64,000 nucleotides of DNA. It comes from Fen-1258 sp947085815 (GTDB lineage: Bacteria; Bacteroidota; Ignavibacteria; Ignavibacteriales; Melioribacteraceae). Each line of letters opens with the position of its first letter. Positions within the stretch are counted from its first letter, which is position 1. Positions 61,647 to 64,000 of the stretch are shown one piece after another. The notes under the pieces were generated by a model. The model made no database searches. It was given only the letters and a program-made list of their open reading frames with translations, and had not been told where the DNA came from. Made by a program: the position numbers and the translations under genes. Where the stretch lies: the NCBI GenBank assembly GCA_947085815.1, contig CAMTXU010000034.1, positions 8,847-72,846 on the forward strand, read 5' to 3'.

Positions 61647-61699
61647 TCCAACCTTTTTAAAACTAAAACAATATATTGATGGTATTGGTTTATCTGCCC

Positions 61700-61843
61700 G
61701 GCGGTTGTCTGCTTGGTAACCGTTCCGGCAAATTATTGTTATCGTTTTCATGTTTTTTCATTATTTAATGTAGGGATCGGTTTCAAACCGATCCTAAAAA
61801 AATTGTTTGCAAAACAGCGGAAGGGTCACAGACCCTTCCCTAC
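61700..61843. repeat. REP element attached to a RAYT N-terminal remnant (copy A)
   Basis: Minus-strand reading from 61761 gives MKKHENDNNNLP then a stop-bound tail, a stub of a second transposase N terminus. It is followed by GGATCGGTTT/AAACCGATCC (61774-61794) and GGAAGGGTC/GACCCTTCC (61819-61839), enclosed by GTAGGG...CCCTAC (61770-61843). 61726-61810 is a near-direct repeat of 62346-62431. Confidence 0.8.
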
Positions 61844-62382
61844 AAATTCAAATTTTCCGCATTTCCCTTTTCAATTTCCCATCTCAGAGGATTTTGCTCT
61901 ATATATTTCCTTATACTAAATAACTCTTTCTCATTTCTAATTATTCTATCATAAAAAGATTTTTGCCATTGAAAACGATCCGGTTTTTTCAATATCTCAT
62001 TAATTTTTTTAGATGAAAATGTTTTGAATCCTCTTATTATTTCGCTTAACCCATATTCTTTATTCACAATCACATTTCTTGTATCGTTTGATGTAGAAAA
62101 TTTTTCAATAGAGATAATCCCATGAAAATGATCCGGCATAATAATATATGTGTCGAGTTCACAATTTGGATAATGGTTGGTTAAATCTTTCCAGCATTCA
62201 TTAACTATCATACCATTTTTGTTCAATATGATTCTACCATCAAGAATCTTTCCTAAATAAATACCCATCCGATCAATACAAATAGTAACAAAGTAGTAAC
62301 CCGTGTTGGAGTAGTCGAATTCTTTTAAGCGTTGATTTTTCCGATGCGGCAAATTATTGTTATCGTTTTCTTGTTTTTTCAT
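61840..62382 (-). CDS. REP-associated tyrosine transposase (RAYT, Y1/HUH)
   Basis: 180 residues. It has the Y1_Tnp HUH motif MPDHFHGII, the N-terminal YFVTICIDRMG and a C-terminal tyrosine in the SFYDRIIRNEKEL segment as nucleophile, followed by IRKYIEQNPLRWE, the RAYT hallmark. It acts on single-stranded REP hairpins. The stop codon (TAG at 61842-61840) is formed by the CCCTAC end of the downstream REP, and the first 12 codons lie in the duplicated block. The length is normal, and it appears intact. Confidence 0.93.
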   Translation of the reverse strand: MKKQENDNNNLPHRKNQRLKEFDYSNTGYYFVTICIDRMGIYLGKILDGRIILNKNGMIVNECWKDLTNHYPNCELDTYIIMPDHFHGIISIEKFSTSNDTRNVIVNKEYGLSEIIRGFKTFSSKKINEILKKPDRFQWQKSFYDRIIRNEKELFSIRKYIEQNPLRWEIEKGNAENLNL

Positions 62383-62518
62383 TATTTAATGTAGGGATCG
62401 GTTTCAAACCGATCCGAAAAAAATTGTTTGCAAAACAAAGGAAGAGGTTGTCTGCTGGGTAACCGATCCGTAATTATTTTTCAAAAAAACAACGGAAGGG
62501 TCGCAGACCCTTCCCTAC
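62346..62518. repeat. REP element upstream of the RAYT (copy B)
   Basis: GTAGGG (62391-62396) to CCCTAC (62513-62518) enclosing GGATCGGTTT/AAACCGATCC (62395-62415) and GGAAGGGTC/GACCCTTCC near 62494-62514. Between them an insert carries GGTTGTCTGCTGGGTAACCG, also found near copy A (61702). It ends 11 bp before the gene at 62529. Confidence 0.8.
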
Positions 62519-62528
62519 AGAGCATCTA

Positions 62529-63236
62529 TTATGGTGTTGGTGGTGTTGGCGCATCCGGTTTTTTTACAACTCTTTCATTGGGTAATAAATATTGATCGAA
62601 CTTTGCGCGGTTGTTGACAAAAATAATTTTACCCGCCTTACTAACCTTCTGCATCAATTGATAACACTCATTCAATTTTTCAATTCTTTCCTGAGTAACC
62701 GCGGGTCTTTTCTTTTTACTCATTTCCTGTTCGTAATCGGCATTAGTCAAGTCCGTCTGTAATGATGCTATCTTATCAATTTTTTCTTGATTAAATCCGG
62801 CGGCAATAAGGTCTGCGCTGAATTCGATTGACGTTTTATGCAGCACCCCGAAAAATTGAATCATTTTTGTTTCACTAAGTCTCGCTTTCTCATAATCGTT
62901 TACACCAAATTGAGCCCAAATCTCTTTTTTGTTTGGAAACGCTTTTTCAATAAAGTACTTCATCATTTGAAAAAAATCTCTGCACTCGTTCATTCTCAAT
63001 TCAACATTTTTTGTTAACTCAATTTGACCGCTTACGTATGCAGAATCTTGCACTACATCATTTCCGGCTTCAATTTTTTGAAGCCAATTTTCAGCGAACG
63101 GATCGCTAAACCCTCCGTCGAAATTTGTAAATGCCTCTTTGTCTTCAACAAAAAGACCATGCATTACTCGCGATGCCTGAATCATTTCGGCATCGGGACC
63201 GGTGTAAATACGAGACTTCTCATCCGCCTTTGCCAT
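62529..63236 (-). CDS. Unrecognised cytoplasmic helical protein with Pro-rich tail
   Basis: 235 residues, not assigned to a family. No signal peptide or membrane helix. The chain is mostly helical: VELRMNECRDFFQMMKYFIEKAF, LNECYQLMQKVSKAG, and ends in a flexible KKPDAPTPPTP tail. Conserved-looking phrases are YTGPDAEMIQASRVMHGLF and QFGVNDYEKARLSETKMIQFF. It is next to the REP/RAYT block and upstream of the period-21 array, so it may be in a variable region. Coding quality looks normal. Confidence 0.65.
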   Translation of the reverse strand: MAKADEKSRIYTGPDAEMIQASRVMHGLFVEDKEAFTNFDGGFSDPFAENWLQKIEAGNDVVQDSAYVSGQIELTKNVELRMNECRDFFQMMKYFIEKAFPNKKEIWAQFGVNDYEKARLSETKMIQFFGVLHKTSIEFSADLIAAGFNQEKIDKIASLQTDLTNADYEQEMSKKKRPAVTQERIEKLNECYQLMQKVSKAGKIIFVNNRAKFDQYLLPNERVVKKPDAPTPPTP

Positions 63237-63369
63237 TTTACCACCCTTAAAAATGTTATAAATAAGTTAATTTATTAGGGAAGATAGGAATTCATTCATT
63301 TCAAGATTGAAAACTCAGCTTTACGGCGAATTTATGATATTGTACGAATGATTTCTTTATATATCCAGC

Positions 63370-63561
63370 CGATCGCACTATTTTTGATATAAACCGGCAT
63401 TTTTTACCATTTTACGCCGCTAATGTGTGGCGCTCCGCAATTTTTTTGATACAGTACGCCATTTCTTTGAGACTGTCCGTCACTTTTTTGAGACGGTATG
63501 CCGTCAATTTGAGGCTCTCCGCTATCTTTTTAATTCACTCCGTTGTTTATTCGCCGCGCCA
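63370..63561. repeat. Imperfect tandem array, period 21 bp, about nine units
   Basis: Units begin at 63370, 63394, 63415, 63436, 63457, 63478, 63499, 63520 and 63541; examples are CGCAATTTTTTTGATACAGTA and CGCCATTTCTTTGAGACTGTC minus their last base. The minus strand between stops near 63534 and 63420 reads as heptads IKKIAES, LKLTAYR, LKKVTDS, LKEMAYC, IKKIAER, HTLAA. No start codon and flanking stops, so a gene relic or a repeat with coiled-coil coding potential. Confidence 0.65.
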
Positions 63562-63978
63562 CATGTAATACTTAAATGAGAACTCAATTAAACAGCATTA
63601 TACTCCCCGTAATGGAAGATTAACTGTAATTAGTAGGGAATAACTGTATTAGTGAACAAGCAGAAGGAAAAGAAATTTATAACGGATGAAAAGAATTTAC
63701 TTGCGGAATTAATTTAATAATAAGAACTTGAATATATCCAAATGCTAAAATATATTTTTTTAGAATAGATGCAAGTGAAAAATAGAGTAGTTGCCGGTGA
63801 TTGGTTGTTGGTGATTGGCGATTAGCATCTTGTTTTAAGACAACAATCCCGCTAAAACCTTTTTGACTACATAAAAAAAATATTTTCTCAAAATAGATCG
63901 AATATAAAATCACTTCTTCTCCGGTCAAACAAACTCTTTGGGACTGACCAGCCGGAGGATTATTCGGGAGGATGAAAA
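63562..63978. other. Intergenic region, no gene recognised
   Basis: 417 bp of AT-rich sequence. The only structure seen is a short tandem phrase GTGATTGGTTGTTGGTGATTGG near 63797-63820. Small frames here lack ribosome sites and protein-like composition. Confidence 0.5.
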
Positions 63979-64000
63979 ATGTTGAGTAAAACGAAATCCC
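63979..64000 (+). CDS. Start of a gene running off the window
   Basis: ATG at 63979 (MLSKTKS...) with GGGAGGAT five bases upstream, a good ribosome site. Only seven codons are visible, so no product can be named. An alternative ATG at 63972 ends after five codons. Confidence 0.4.

Noticed and set aside
61840..62382. IS200/IS605 insertion sequence
   Set aside because: The protein has the RAYT C-terminal QNPLRWE pattern, and REP hairpins rather than IS ends flank it; no TnpB.
63370..63561. CRISPR array
   Set aside because: The units are contiguous with 21-bp period and no unique spacers, and no cas gene is near.
63677..63928. Minus-strand open frame of 83 codons near the right edge
   Set aside because: No ribosome site, composition reflects the AT-rich spacer and short tandem GTGATTGG phrase.

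Overview
The window is AT-rich and dense with genes. It looks like chromosome from a member of the Ignavibacteria / Bacteroidota-Chlorobiota group. The strongest taxonomic clue is a type IX secretion C-terminal tail containing NYPNPFNP on an octaheme cytochrome (55029-56528). A short Bacteroidota-style AMP nucleosidase, frequent TTG starts and many multiheme c-type cytochromes agree with this. The assignment is inference from motifs; no rRNA or tRNA gene was recognised.

Layout. 1-11.8 kb is mixed housekeeping: the 5' part of an ornithine aminotransferase gene, a membrane hybrid histidine kinase, a PAP2 phosphatase, AMP nucleosidase, an EamA transporter, a YbdG-type mechanosensitive channel, a compact TPP enzyme with a cupin, and a fused chorismate mutase / prephenate dehydratase / DAHP synthase. 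12.0-33.1 kb is an electron-transfer island. It starts with an Hmc-like quinone module (Tat-exported 4x[4Fe-4S] protein, NrfD-type membrane protein, 13-heme cytochrome) joined to a heme-sensing histidine kinase and two response regulators with GcvH-like output domains. Next come a 19-heme cytochrome plus cytochrome b pair, a CbcL-like 16-heme/cytochrome b fusion, a tetraheme cytochrome, a beta-barrel protein, a 14-heme and a 9-heme cytochrome, a sigma-54 activator with its own palindromic sites and a -24/-12 promoter, an 11-heme lipoprotein and a double-rhodanese lipoprotein.

33.8-52.8 kb holds a complete C5-type heme pathway (hemA, C, D, E, N, H, G, B, L) with a CcsA/HemX-like gene. It is interrupted by two M3 peptidases, dispersed hairpins and two 23S-IVS-type four-helix-bundle genes, each flanked by inverted repeats. 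52.9-61.6 kb carries hemerythrin, a 156-bp MITE with target-site duplication, a radical SAM protein, a three-gene cytochrome cluster (porin with heme, monoheme c, T9SS-exported octaheme) divergent from an OmpR-type two-component system, and a membrane protein plus ferredoxin pair. The end holds a RAYT transposase with REP hairpins, an unrecognised gene and a period-21 tandem array.

How it fits together: the heme cluster can supply about 95 c-type heme sites encoded nearby. The membrane complexes would move electrons from quinol to the periplasm, and the beta-barrel, lipoprotein and T9SS cytochromes could carry them to or beyond the outer membrane. The sensors (heme-binding kinase, Cys-containing PAS sigma-54 activator, OmpR system) are placed to adjust this to redox conditions. 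Function in extracellular electron transfer is inferred from architecture, not shown.
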